This document shows positions 22,400 to 30,074 of a stretch of 40,084 nucleotides of DNA, in pieces (the first letter of the stretch is position 1; each line of letters starts with the position of its first letter). Location of the stretch: positions 1 to 40,084 of IMG/VR virus record IMGVR_UViG_3300032291_002992. One strand, 5' to 3'. The stretch is from a virus. The notes beneath the pieces were generated by a model that did no database searches, was not told where the DNA came from, and worked only from the letters and a program-made list of their open reading frames with translations. Position numbers and translations under genes: made by a program.

Positions 22400-22474
22400 C
22401 TACCACAATCGAAATCAGGGAAGCAGTGTCACGCTACGGCGTGGAAGTAAGTATTCCCTGATGGGCTGTGGTAG
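22400..22474 (+). ncRNA. Three-stem structured RNA candidate
   Basis: Three nested perfect stems: CTACCACA (22400-22407) with TGTGGTAG (22467-22474); ATCAGGGAA (22414-22422) with TTCCCTGAT (22454-22462); CACGC (22430-22434) with GCGTG (22439-22443) around TACG. The internal loops are asymmetric, 6 and 4 bases between stems 1 and 2, and 7 and 10 bases between stems 2 and 3. It lies in a gene-free stretch (22242-22525) after a terminator and 51 bases before a small gene. It lacks a T run. It could be a small RNA, a cis-regulatory leader or a DNA structure. No known family recognised. Confidence 0.5.
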
Positions 22475-22525
22475 GCCTGGAAAGAGATGCTGAACCCGCG
22501 CCATTTTTATTAAACCTGCACCCCC

Positions 22526-22678
22526 ATGGAAGCACTTGAACACCAACTGCTGCTGCAGTTTATCCACGACCACCGCCCTGAATTGTTAAGAGCCCTGGTG
22601 TACCTGCTCAGCCGCAATGACACGCCCGTGGATCCCGAGACCCTTTACAACCTCTACTGTTTGCTGGAACATACTTAG
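22526..22678 (+). CDS. Small Leu-rich helical protein
   Basis: A 50-residue frame from ATG 22526 to TAG 22678, predicted wholly helical (MEALEHQLLLQFIHDHRPEL, then RALVYLLSRN and a final YNLYCLLEH helix). A terminator begins two bases after its stop codon, as expected for a real gene end. Function unknown; it sits where tail chaperones are often found upstream of the tape measure. Confidence 0.5.
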   Translation: MEALEHQLLLQFIHDHRPELLRALVYLLSRNDTPVDPETLYNLYCLLEHT

Positions 22679-22679
22679 C

Positions 22680-22698
22680 CCCTCTTCGGAGGGTTTTT
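22680..22698 (+). terminator. Terminator, left copy of the 21-bp flanking repeat
   Basis: CCCTC-TTCG-GAGGG followed by TTTTT, with an extra-stable C(UUCG)G tetraloop. The 21 bases at 22680-22700 are identical to 26606-26626. Confidence 0.8.
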
Positions 22699-22727
22699 CA
22701 GTGAGTGAAAAAATAAATTAGAAAAAG

Positions 22728-22758
22728 TTTGCAAAATCAAAAAGTATGTTTATCTTTG
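22728..22758 (+). promoter_or_regulatory. Host-type (Bacteroidota sigma-A) promoter of the cassette
   Basis: TTTG at 22728-22731 and TATCTTTG at 22751-22758 are separated by 19 bases, an exact match to the Bacteroidota consensus TTTG-N19-TAnnTTTG. The first gene starts 28 bases further on. It would allow transcription from a dormant prophage, independent of phage late control. Confidence 0.8.
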
Positions 22759-22786
22759 ATCTATCAAAAAAACAAATACATCTTTT

Positions 22787-23245
22787 ATGGCTAATCAAAT
22801 CGAACTCGGGTACACACTTACAGATTGCTATCACATGAACGCAAACTACGGCGAATCCCAGCAAAAGCAATATGTGGTAATGGTAGATGGAGAAATTAAG
22901 AATATTTTCTTGAAAGGGTTTGTCAACAAGCCAGCTGATGAAGGTAGAAGTAGAACCTATTATAAAATTGTAGATCTTTCACAGGATAAATTTGCAGAGC
23001 TAAAAGAGATATCAGATAGCCATAAAAAAATAGACTGGAACCACGGTAAGTACCATGTATTTTCCAATCTGCTGACAGACAATCAAGTGAAGGAGTTAAA
23101 CGCAGCCGCTGATGCTTATGTTCAAAAGCTTCAAGAGATTTGCGATCCTGTAAATTTTCGCAATGAGGCCGAAACTAAAGGTAAACTGGCAACCTTTGTA
23201 TCTCAGTTTGAGAGTGTGAATGCAAGTTTCATTTGGGTATGGTAG
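22787..23245 (+). CDS. Hypothetical cassette protein 1
   Basis: A 152-residue soluble protein, first gene after the host-type promoter, with an A-rich leader. It has beta-rich first half (KQYVVMVDGEIKNIFLKGFV) and a helical middle (DKFAELKEISDSHKKIDW, VKELNAAADAYVQKLQEI). No catalytic motif is visible. It overlaps the next gene by seven bases. Its constant company with helicase and IbrAB-like genes here suggests a common function, but I do not recognise it. Confidence 0.55.
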   Translation: MANQIELGYTLTDCYHMNANYGESQQKQYVVMVDGEIKNIFLKGFVNKPADEGRSRTYYKIVDLSQDKFAELKEISDSHKKIDWNHGKYHVFSNLLTDNQVKELNAAADAYVQKLQEICDPVNFRNEAETKGKLATFVSQFESVNASFIWVW

Positions 23246-23583
23246 GGAAAATCCGCTGTTACTCCGTGAGGCTTCAAAGCCTCCGGAGCATATCCGATAA
23301 GGCTTTTTTAGCCAAAGGTTTCGATGGATCTGAAGCCATCATACCTAAAAGCCAGGTACTATGTCCAGATGATGACGTGCAGAAAAGTGAGGCATATTGG
23401 ATCTCAGCGTGGATACTCGAAAAAAAAGAGCTTCAATATAGCACGAAAAAAGAAGGCTGGTTCAATCCATCTACCTACCGAATAGAGCCAGTGATCACCA
23501 CGGTGGTTGAGCGTCATATACCGACAAAAATAGAGCCCAAAAACATTTTACCAGATGATTCCCTCGTTAGAAATCCAATCTGA
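23239..23583 (+). CDS. Hypothetical cassette protein 2
   Basis: A 114-residue protein from ATG 23239 (a TTG at 23233 is also in frame). The core FDGSEAIIPKSQVLC, followed by YWISAWILEKKEL, resembles a small domain seen in phage proteins near replication and helicase genes, with a Pro-Lys-Ser-Gln turn and an aromatic helix; the resemblance is from memory and unverified. It overlaps the helicase gene by 29 bases. Possible helicase partner. Confidence 0.5.
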   Translation: MVGKIRCYSVRLQSLRSISDKAFLAKGFDGSEAIIPKSQVLCPDDDVQKSEAYWISAWILEKKELQYSTKKEGWFNPSTYRIEPVITTVVERHIPTKIEPKNILPDDSLVRNPI

Positions 23584-24763
23584 GGCCATTAGCCGCCTTC
23601 AGTCACTAAAGGTAGGCGCACTATTCATGAGGCCGGGAACGGGCAAGACAAGGCCCGCCGTGGAGCTTGTGAATAGCGTTTATGTGGATCGTTGTATTTG
23701 GCTGGCTCCATTTCAATCAGTTAATCCTCCAATTGAAGGATCAGGGATAGCGGACGAGGTGGATAGGTGGGGGATGAATTGCCCGGTAGAATTTGTGGGT
23801 ATTGAGACGCTGAGTAGCAGCGATAGGGAGTATTTAAGATTGTTGGAGATGGTCAAGCGGGAACGGGTATTTCTGGTTTGCGACGAATCGCTGAAAATCA
23901 AGAATTGGGATGCCATCAGAACCAAGAGAATCATCGAACTATCGAGAGAGTGCGAATACAAGCTGATCCTGAATGGCACGCCGATCAGCCGCAATTTGCT
24001 GGATTTGTGGGCACAACTGGAGTTCTTATCTCCGCTTATCCTGCGGATGCAGCAGGCGGAATACAAACGCACATTCTGTGAGACGGTCAAGATAACCAAG
24101 TACAAGGGCAACAGGATCGTTAATCAGCGGGAGTTTATCGCTGGATACCACAATATCGACTACCTGTACAGCATCATCAGCCCTTATATCTACGAAGCTG
24201 ATCTGCATTTGGATGTTGGGGAGCAGGACATTGATCTGGAATATAAGCTGGAAGACGATTTGCAGGCAGAATACAACCGATTGAAGGAACTATATCTTGA
24301 TAATGAGGTGCTGATGCGGATGAACAATAATATCTTTTTAGAGATGACGCAGAAAATGCAGCACATCTACTGTTGTGCAGAAGATAAGTTCACTATTGTC
24401 AAAAAACTACTAACAACGATAGATCCAGAGCGAACGATAATTTTTTGCAAATTCATCAGCAGCCAAGAAGAGTGTCGAAAGGCTTTCCCAAAGTGCCAGA
24501 TATTGAGTTTACAGGCCAATTCTTATAGCTTGAACTTGCAGCACTACCACAACACCATTTACTGGGATCACACCTGGGATTGGGCAGTAGTTGATCAGAG
24601 CAGGCATAGGACAAAGCGAACGGGGCAGGATCAACCGCTGAAATTCTACCGATTGAACGGCCCGAAATTGGACTTGCTGATGGCCAAAAACAATGAGAAA
24701 AAACAATCAATGCTCCAATATCTGAAAGGGAAAACAGGGGCACAAATCAAAGAAGAAATATGA
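23555..24763 (+). CDS. SNF2-type helicase/translocase
   Basis: A 402-residue protein. Motif I is PGTGKT (27-32, Lys31), motif II DES (110-112, VFLVCDESLKIKN), motif III LNGTPIS, and near the end DQSRHRTKRTGQ is motif VI of SNF2/SWI2 proteins with the Arg fingers. It is compact, lacking the large insertions of chromatin remodellers, and resembles phage SNF2 proteins. It would translocate on double-stranded DNA using ATP. Its stop overlaps the IbrB-like start (ATGA at 24760), so the helicase and ParB-like product are made together, consistent with one DNA-acting complex. Confidence 0.8.
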   Translation: MIPSLEIQSEAISRLQSLKVGALFMRPGTGKTRPAVELVNSVYVDRCIWLAPFQSVNPPIEGSGIADEVDRWGMNCPVEFVGIETLSSSDREYLRLLEMVKRERVFLVCDESLKIKNWDAIRTKRIIELSRECEYKLILNGTPISRNLLDLWAQLEFLSPLILRMQQAEYKRTFCETVKITKYKGNRIVNQREFIAGYHNIDYLYSIISPYIYEADLHLDVGEQDIDLEYKLEDDLQAEYNRLKELYLDNEVLMRMNNNIFLEMTQKMQHIYCCAEDKFTIVKKLLTTIDPERTIIFCKFISSQEECRKAFPKCQILSLQANSYSLNLQHYHNTIYWDHTWDWAVVDQSRHRTKRTGQDQPLKFYRLNGPKLDLLMAKNNEKKQSMLQYLKGKTGAQIKEEI

Positions 24764-25320
24764 ATAAAGAATTCAGAAGTCCGGTGTACAGTGTGATCGC
24801 AGTTCCGCTGGACAAAATCGAGGCCAATGATTACAACCCTAACCATGTTGCCAAAAGGGAAATGGATCTGCTGTACCAGTCGATCAAGTGCGACGGCTAT
24901 ACAATGCCCATTGTCTGCTATTATGACGATGTCCGCGACAAATACGTGATCGTTGATGGTTTTCACCGCTATACCGTGATCATGAGGTACAAGGACATTT
25001 TCGAGCGCGAAAAAGGTATGTTGCCGGTGTCAGTCATTCAGAAGGATATCAATGACCGAATGGCTTCCACTGTCAGACACAACAGAGCCAGGGGTAAGCA
25101 TGATGTAGAATTACAGGCTTCATTGGTGGGGATGCTGAAAGCCGGGTGGGATGAATTGAAGATCATGAAAGAGCTTGGAATGACGCTGGAAGAGGTGCAG
25201 AGACTTATAGGCTTGAAGGGGATCGCCTCAGAAATTAAGGGAGTGCCATATTCTATTGAACGGCAGATCGTTGAGGCAGGGGAAGACATAAAACCGGACG
25301 CATGGGAAGAACAGCGGTAA
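24760..25320 (+). CDS. IbrB-like ParB-fold protein
   Basis: A 186-residue protein. Residues 10-75 show the IbrB-type ParB pattern IEANDYNPNHVAKREMDLLY, then SIKCDGYTMPIV, then VIVDGFHRYTVI with DGFHR at 66-70. This is followed by NDRMASTVRHNRARGKHDVE, a very distinctive stretch of IbrB relatives. The C-terminal half is helical with a possible HTH (DELKIMKELGMTLEEVQRLI). In E. coli, IbrA and IbrB form a prophage-borne pair first linked to expression of immunoglobulin-binding proteins; their biochemical role is unsettled. Its gene overlaps the PAPS-reductase-like gene by 19 bases. Confidence 0.8.
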   Translation: MNKEFRSPVYSVIAVPLDKIEANDYNPNHVAKREMDLLYQSIKCDGYTMPIVCYYDDVRDKYVIVDGFHRYTVIMRYKDIFEREKGMLPVSVIQKDINDRMASTVRHNRARGKHDVELQASLVGMLKAGWDELKIMKELGMTLEEVQRLIGLKGIASEIKGVPYSIERQIVEAGEDIKPDAWEEQR

Positions 25321-26432
25321 GGGGTGTGGAAAATGTGCTGGAAGCAGCGGAGAAGCGGGTGGCGTGGTTGTTCGATAACTACGACAACATCCAGCTATCG
25401 TTTTCGGCTGGTAAGGATAGCACCGTGCTTTTCCATTTATTGAACGAAGAGGCAAAAAAAAGAGATCGGAAATTCATCCTCTACTTTCAGGACCAAGAAG
25501 CCGAATACCAGGCTACCATAGATCTTGTAGAATGGGCAATGAGCCAGCCCAATGTGATCCCTTTGTGGTACCAGGTCCCGATCTTCATGACCAATGCGGC
25601 CAGCCAGCAGCAGCTTTTCCTTTGGGCTTGGGGTACAGAAGAAAAGTGGGTAAGAGAAAAGCATCCATTGGCTATCCACTCGATTGATGTGAAGTACCCA
25701 CGGCGGTTCCATAAGTTTAACTTATGGGTTGGCCAGCAGTTGAGAAGGCGAGAAGGGAAAAGTATATCAGTGATTGGTTTACGGGCTGAGGAAAGCCCTG
25801 ACCGGAGATTTGTGATGTTTGGTGAGGATAGTGAGATGTTCTGGATTCGCAAAAAAAACGAGCCTCACAGGGCTTATCCTATCATTGACTGGCTTTACCG
25901 GGATGTATGGAAATACTTGATTGAAGGCGGTTTTCTCTATAACAAAATCTACGACAAAATGTACATGCTTGGGCACGACATTCGAACAATGAGGGTGTCA
26001 AACTTAGTTCATGAAAAGGCTTTTCGATGTCTGGCAGATTTGCAAGAATTAGAGCCAGATACTTACGATAAGCTGGAGGAGAGGTTGCAGGGCGTTCATA
26101 CGGCAGCAATTTACGCTAAGGAAAACCTGATGTACTCAATCAAAAGCTTACCGGATCGGTTCAATAGCTGGAAGGAGTATAAAGACTTTTTACTGCAAAG
26201 CATCCACCCAGACTTAGCTAAATTATTTGCCTATCAATGGAGCCGTTTCGGAAACACAGATGATGTGGGGGCTTGCAAGTACATGGTGAAGCGTATTCTA
26301 CTCTGTGATTGGGAGGGCAGTATCACCTGGGCGCGGGACTATGAGTTCAATTACTCAAAGGATCAGATTTTGCAAAAGAATGTGTTGAAAAGAGAGGATC
26401 AGATCATTAAAAAATGGATGGAAAGCTTATGA
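25302..26432 (+). CDS. IbrA-like phosphoadenosine phosphosulfate reductase family protein
   Basis: A 376-residue protein. The P-loop of the PAPS reductase/adenine nucleotide alpha hydrolase fold is SAGKDS at residues 35-40 (variant of SGGKDS), then strand FILYFQDQEAEY. Further on, VIGLRAEESPDRR and YPIIDWLYRDVWKYL match PAPS-reductase-type enzymes such as DndC and IbrA. The C-terminal third resembles the DUF3440 extension of IbrA. These enzymes activate substrates with AMP; DndC does so in phosphorothioate modification of DNA. Paired with the IbrB-like gene and a SNF2 helicase, it may modify nucleic acid or regulate host genes. The substrate cannot be read. Confidence 0.75.
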   Translation: MGRTAVRGVENVLEAAEKRVAWLFDNYDNIQLSFSAGKDSTVLFHLLNEEAKKRDRKFILYFQDQEAEYQATIDLVEWAMSQPNVIPLWYQVPIFMTNAASQQQLFLWAWGTEEKWVREKHPLAIHSIDVKYPRRFHKFNLWVGQQLRRREGKSISVIGLRAEESPDRRFVMFGEDSEMFWIRKKNEPHRAYPIIDWLYRDVWKYLIEGGFLYNKIYDKMYMLGHDIRTMRVSNLVHEKAFRCLADLQELEPDTYDKLEERLQGVHTAAIYAKENLMYSIKSLPDRFNSWKEYKDFLLQSIHPDLAKLFAYQWSRFGNTDDVGACKYMVKRILLCDWEGSITWARDYEFNYSKDQILQKNVLKREDQIIKKWMESL

Positions 26433-26605
26433 AAAAGAAAAGAAAAAAAGACGGCAGAGGTGGAGTCAGGGAAGGGGCTGGCAGGCCAGCCGAGTGGGCA
26501 ACTCCAACCACAACAATATCATTTAGGGTGCCTATCTATCTGGCACCTGACATAAAGCATCTGGTCAAGGAATTTTTACTTCGGCAAAAAAACGATTCTA
26601 ACTAA
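26429..26605 (+). CDS. Small basic DNA-binding-like protein, last cassette gene
   Basis: A 58-residue protein from ATG 26429, overlapping the previous stop (ATGA). It begins with a Lys/Arg run and GRGGVREGAGRP, a Gly-Arg-rich segment often placed before small ribbon-helix-helix-like domains (TISFRVPIYLAPDIKHLVKE). It could be a regulator of the cassette or a nucleic-acid chaperone. The terminator starts immediately after the stop codon. Confidence 0.6.
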   Translation: MKKKRKKDGRGGVREGAGRPAEWATPTTTISFRVPIYLAPDIKHLVKEFLLRQKNDSN

Positions 26606-26624
26606 CCCTCTTCGGAGGGTTTTT
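26606..26624 (+). terminator. Terminator, right copy of the flanking repeat
   Basis: CCCTC-TTCG-GAGGG then TTTTT, beginning the base after the cassette's last stop codon. Identical over 21 bases to the copy at 22680-22700. Confidence 0.8.
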
Positions 26625-26626
26625 CA

Positions 26627-26662
26627 TGTCCTTTCTCCCGCCGGTTTCATAGCTGAATTTGC
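26627..26662 (+). promoter_or_regulatory. Two-box phage promoter candidate, copy 3 (tape-measure operon)
   Basis: Box 1 TGTCCTTTC is at 26627-26635, directly after the cassette terminator, and box 2 TGAATTTGC at 26654-26662. The start codon at 26667 is 32 bases after box 1. Confidence 0.6.
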
Positions 26663-26666
26663 TGAC

Positions 26667-27047
26667 ATGGTGAACTATGATGAGGCGAACAGTAAGATAG
26701 TAGGGTGGAGCAAAGACATCCTGCTAAAACTGCGTACTGAAATCAACAACCAGGGCATCCGGCACGTGGCCAGCTCCCGATCTCCCCAAGCAGCAGAAAA
26801 AGCTTTGGTGGCGCGCACTCCCAAAAAAGGTGGATTGGTGGAGCGGGTGTCCTACATCATGCCGCGCCACATGATCTACGTTCACAAAGGGGTGGGCCGT
26901 GGCACCAAGATCAGCCAGGTGGGAAACACCAACAGGAAAGCCAAGCCATGGTTTAACCCCATCATTGAGCAAAACATTGATGGGCTGGCGGACATCGTGG
27001 CCGAGGAACTGGGATCAGGCATTGTAAATAACATTTTAATCAGATAA
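26667..27047 (+). CDS. HK97 gp10-like / minor head-tail protein candidate
   Basis: A 126-residue basic protein with RTPKKGGLVERVSYIMPRHM and a final helix near NPIIEQNIDGLADIVAEELG. This layout (central basic loop, then PWFNP and a terminal helix) recalls HK97 gp10-family head-tail or tail-completion proteins. It is one base before the tape-measure gene and preceded by the two-box element. The family assignment is tentative. Confidence 0.5.
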   Translation: MVNYDEANSKIVGWSKDILLKLRTEINNQGIRHVASSRSPQAAEKALVARTPKKGGLVERVSYIMPRHMIYVHKGVGRGTKISQVGNTNRKAKPWFNPIIEQNIDGLADIVAEELGSGIVNNILIR

Positions 27048-27048
27048 G

Positions 27049-29718
27049 ATGGCAGAAGTAGTGAATAGGCGGGTCAATATTTACATTGACGAAAGCGCGG
27101 GGGCGGTGGCACTGGAGCGGCTGACCAGAAAAGAAAATGAACTGGTGGCCGCCATTGAAAAGGGCAAAAAAGCCGGGAAGGATCTCACCAGAGAGATGAC
27201 GGAGCTGGCCAACACCCAGGGGAAGATCGGGCAGCTCAAAGATGTGATGGACGGGAAGGTGCTGCCATCACTCAGGATGGCCGAGGCTGCAGTAAGCAAG
27301 CTGCGTCGGGAGCTGAGAAACATACCTGCAGATAGTGAAGCGGCGGGGAATAAGTTGCAGGAACTCAGAAAAGCTGAAACTACCCTTAACCAGGTAAGAA
27401 AGGCGGTTAGCGGCGTGGATAATTCGCTGAAGGAAGTGGCCAGTGGCAGCGGGTTGAAAAGGCTGATGGAGTTTGCCGGTGGTGCGTTTCTCGGTGGTGG
27501 ATTGCTGGGGGTGGCAGAAGGTGCATTGAGCGGCCTTAAATCTTTCTTTTCTGGTGCCGTGGAAGAGGCATTGCAGGCAGAAGAAGCTACAGCCAGGTTT
27601 CGGGCGCAGCTGGACAACCTGGGGAGGCTGGATGTGTTTGAAAGGCTGACCGCCGCCGCTGATGAATTTGCCAACTCCCTTGGATTTATCGACAATGATG
27701 AAATAGTGGGAGTGTTTGAGCAGCTGATCAATTACGGTAAGCTGACCGAGGATCAGATCAAAGAGCTCACGCCGGTCATCATTGACTTTGCCGCCAAACA
27801 GCGGATAGATCTTTCAGAAGCTACCAACGTAGTGGTGAAGGCATTGGAAGGCAATGGTAAGGCACTCAAAACCTATGGTGTAGATATAAAGGATGCCAAG
27901 GATGTTACAGAAGCGTTTGGTGTCATCATGGAAGATCTCAAGCCTAAGGTGGATGGAGCAGCCCAGGCAGATGGCGAAACCACAGCCGGTCAGATCAAAC
28001 GAAGCAGGCAGGAGATTGCCAATTTACAGGAGGATATCGGGACAAAACTCCTTCCTGCCGTACGCGCTTTTTTCCAAGGTGTTTCAGGAATAACTGATTG
28101 GGTTTCCCGGCTACTCAGTACGGGTACTATCGTAGGTGGCGAAACACAATTCGGCGCAAATATCAGGGCGAGGGAAGAGCAGCTGGTAAGTCTGCAAAAA
28201 GATTTTGAATCCCAAACCAAAGAACGCCAGGGCCGATTGATACAGGGGCAGGCCGGTTTGATTAAAACATTGGGTGAACAGGTAAAAGCGGCCCGTGGTG
28301 AAGAGAGGGCTAAACTAAAGCAGGAATTTGATGAAGAGGTCAAGCTGTTCAATGGTTATGTAGCTGCTTTTAAGAAAACTGCTGACACCCGCGTGGTTGG
28401 CACTTCATCAGATAGGGGTGGCAAAACCGGCGCCGGTAAAACAAAATCCACTCCCGCCGAAACCCGGGCCGAATTTGAGGAAATAGTTCGCCAAAACGAA
28501 AAAATCCTGGCCCCCATTCTCGCAGGCTTCCGGGAGATCAATGAAGCTGCCCTAAAGGATGTTGAAACCATCAAGGATAAGCTGAAGAAAAACCTGATCA
28601 CACCGGCGGAAGCGGAGCAGGCACTCCAAAACATTGAGCGGGTGCTGAGTAGCCAGCGGGATACGCTGGTTAAGAAATTCGACATCAATCCGGAAAGGTT
28701 GGGTGCAGATGTTCGCACCGGCGCCATAGAAGATACATTTGGGAAAGATGCTGAACTGGGAGCCAAGGAGCTGGGCATCAAAGTAGGCAACGCGATCAAA
28801 GATGGTGTGGATGAAGCGCTCCAATCAAGCGGATCCACTTCACCTGTCCAAGATTTTTTGGACAGGGAACAAGCCAACATCCAGATGCTGTTTGCCAATA
28901 TCCAGGAGGTAAGCAACCTGACAACGGCTATCTCGGATATCTTTTCCCAAAACGATAATGCCAGGCTTGAACAAGAAATTGCCAATAACGATAAACGCCG
29001 TGAATCTACCCGCAGGCTTTATGAGAACAAGCTGATCTCTGAAAAAGAGTACAACCGTCGGGTAGACCAGATCAATAGGGAGCAGGAGAAAAAGGAAAAG
29101 GAGATCCGCAAACGCCAGTTTGAGCGTGATAAAAATGCCCAGACCGTGCAGGCATTGATGTCAGGAGCTATGGCCGTTGTGTCTACCCTCGCTGCCCGGC
29201 CCGGCACGTCTGATGTTGCCACTTTTGGAGTGCTAAGAGGCATTCAAGTGGCACTGGTAGCAGCCACTACCGCCGCCCAAATCGCTGCCATCCGCTCCCA
29301 AAAAGCTCCGCAATTTGAACAGGGTGGATTCATCCCCCAGGGTTCATCTCACCGGCAGGGTGGAATTGCCCTTGTCGATAACAGATCAGGGGCTACAGTA
29401 GGCGAAGTGGAAGGAGGCGAGCCTATCATCAGCAAAAAAGTATATGCCGCCAATCGGCCTCTAATTGATTCACTCATTGCTCAGGGAAGCGGCATGAGCA
29501 TGAACATTCCCAGGATCAGCGATTCTTTTAAGACCATGTTTGAAACGGGCGGGTTCATACCCCGGACGGACAATAGCCAAACGGCGGGATTGGTGGAGGC
29601 TGTGCAGATGCTCAATGAAAGGTTGGCAAGACCTATCCGCGCCAACGTGATTTACGGCGAGTATGAAGAAGTGGATGACAGGATCAACACCATCCGGGCG
29701 CAGTCGATGGTGAGCTAA
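27049..29718 (+). CDS. Tail tape measure protein
   Basis: An 889-residue protein dominated by long charged coiled coils (about 20-130, 310-440, 480-560, 640-700) with two hydrophobic Gly/Ala-rich segments (about 140-175 and 700-750), the usual make-up of tape measures. The C-terminal part has Gly-rich turns (FEQGGFIPQGSSHRQGGI, FETGGFIPR). It sets tail length and passes into the host envelope at injection. At roughly 1.5 angstrom per residue it would give a tail of about 130 nm, within the siphovirus range. It follows the gp10-like gene without a gap. Confidence 0.85.
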   Translation: MAEVVNRRVNIYIDESAGAVALERLTRKENELVAAIEKGKKAGKDLTREMTELANTQGKIGQLKDVMDGKVLPSLRMAEAAVSKLRRELRNIPADSEAAGNKLQELRKAETTLNQVRKAVSGVDNSLKEVASGSGLKRLMEFAGGAFLGGGLLGVAEGALSGLKSFFSGAVEEALQAEEATARFRAQLDNLGRLDVFERLTAAADEFANSLGFIDNDEIVGVFEQLINYGKLTEDQIKELTPVIIDFAAKQRIDLSEATNVVVKALEGNGKALKTYGVDIKDAKDVTEAFGVIMEDLKPKVDGAAQADGETTAGQIKRSRQEIANLQEDIGTKLLPAVRAFFQGVSGITDWVSRLLSTGTIVGGETQFGANIRAREEQLVSLQKDFESQTKERQGRLIQGQAGLIKTLGEQVKAARGEERAKLKQEFDEEVKLFNGYVAAFKKTADTRVVGTSSDRGGKTGAGKTKSTPAETRAEFEEIVRQNEKILAPILAGFREINEAALKDVETIKDKLKKNLITPAEAEQALQNIERVLSSQRDTLVKKFDINPERLGADVRTGAIEDTFGKDAELGAKELGIKVGNAIKDGVDEALQSSGSTSPVQDFLDREQANIQMLFANIQEVSNLTTAISDIFSQNDNARLEQEIANNDKRRESTRRLYENKLISEKEYNRRVDQINREQEKKEKEIRKRQFERDKNAQTVQALMSGAMAVVSTLAARPGTSDVATFGVLRGIQVALVAATTAAQIAAIRSQKAPQFEQGGFIPQGSSHRQGGIALVDNRSGATVGEVEGGEPIISKKVYAANRPLIDSLIAQGSGMSMNIPRISDSFKTMFETGGFIPRTDNSQTAGLVEAVQMLNERLARPIRANVIYGEYEEVDDRINTIRAQSMVS

Positions 29719-29722
29719 AACC

Positions 29723-29758
29723 TGTCCTTTCACTGGCTGTTTTTCATGCTGAAATTTA
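29723..29758 (+). promoter_or_regulatory. Two-box phage promoter candidate, copy 4 (portal operon)
   Basis: Box 1 TGTCCTTTC is at 29723-29731 and box 2 TGAAATTTA at 29750-29758. The TTG start at 29763 lies 32 bases after box 1, the same distance as in copies 1 and 3. Confidence 0.6.
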
Positions 29759-29762
29759 TGCC

Positions 29763-30074
29763 TTGTCAAAAATCATTGAACTATATGAAGTAATCAACCA
29801 AATCGACAGCGGCGAGCCGTTCAGCATCACCTACATCACCGCTGACAGAAAGAAAGGGACCGGTGGCCAGATCAAAGCCTGCAAAAACTGGGTGAAATGC
29901 GATCTGGCCACCATGCCTGAACCCATCCTCAGACGTAACAAGATGTATGAGGTGGCCAGAGATCCAAAGCACATCGAGCATAGAACCAAAAATATCATGA
30001 ACCCGGCAACCAGAGACATCCGCAAGGTTCATATCAGATTGATCACAGAGTTTAACGGAAAACGTGTAGTATGA
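29763..30074 (+). CDS. Hypothetical protein, TTG start, upstream of portal
   Basis: A 103-residue basic protein. The first in-frame ATG is near residue 50, and the residues before it look coding (SKIIELYEVINQIDSGEPFS), so the TTG at 29763 is taken as start. Its end overlaps the portal start (ATGA at 30071). No family recognised; a role in portal or head assembly is suggested only by the overlap. Confidence 0.5.
   Translation: MSKIIELYEVINQIDSGEPFSITYITADRKKGTGGQIKACKNWVKCDLATMPEPILRRNKMYEVARDPKHIEHRTKNIMNPATRDIRKVHIRLITEFNGKRVV

Larger units (their letters stand above)
22680..26626 (+). mobile_element. Accessory (moron) cassette flanked by duplicated terminators
   Basis: The segment between the two identical 21-bp terminator repeats (22680-22700 and 26606-26626) holds its own promoter and six overlapping genes, unrelated to virion assembly, inserted within the tail gene block. 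Promoter, operon and terminator together match the definition of a phage moron. Removing one repeat and the segment between would place the terminator directly before the two-box element at 26627. No transposase or recombinase gene lies inside. Confidence 0.6.

Noticed and set aside
22276-22461. 61-codon rightward open frame over the structured element
   Set aside because: It begins inside a terminator hairpin, has a composition unlike the phage proteins, and covers the perfect stems at 22400-22474; the RNA explanation is stronger.
22440-22490. Hammerhead ribozyme (CUGAUG ... GAAA core)
   Set aside because: The core has G instead of A at the end of CUGAUGA, stem II is poor, and it conflicts with the 8- and 9-bp stems.
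27081-27731. Leftward 216-codon open frame
   Set aside because: Antisense to the tape measure; extreme Ser/Leu bias reflects the complementary coiled-coil codons.
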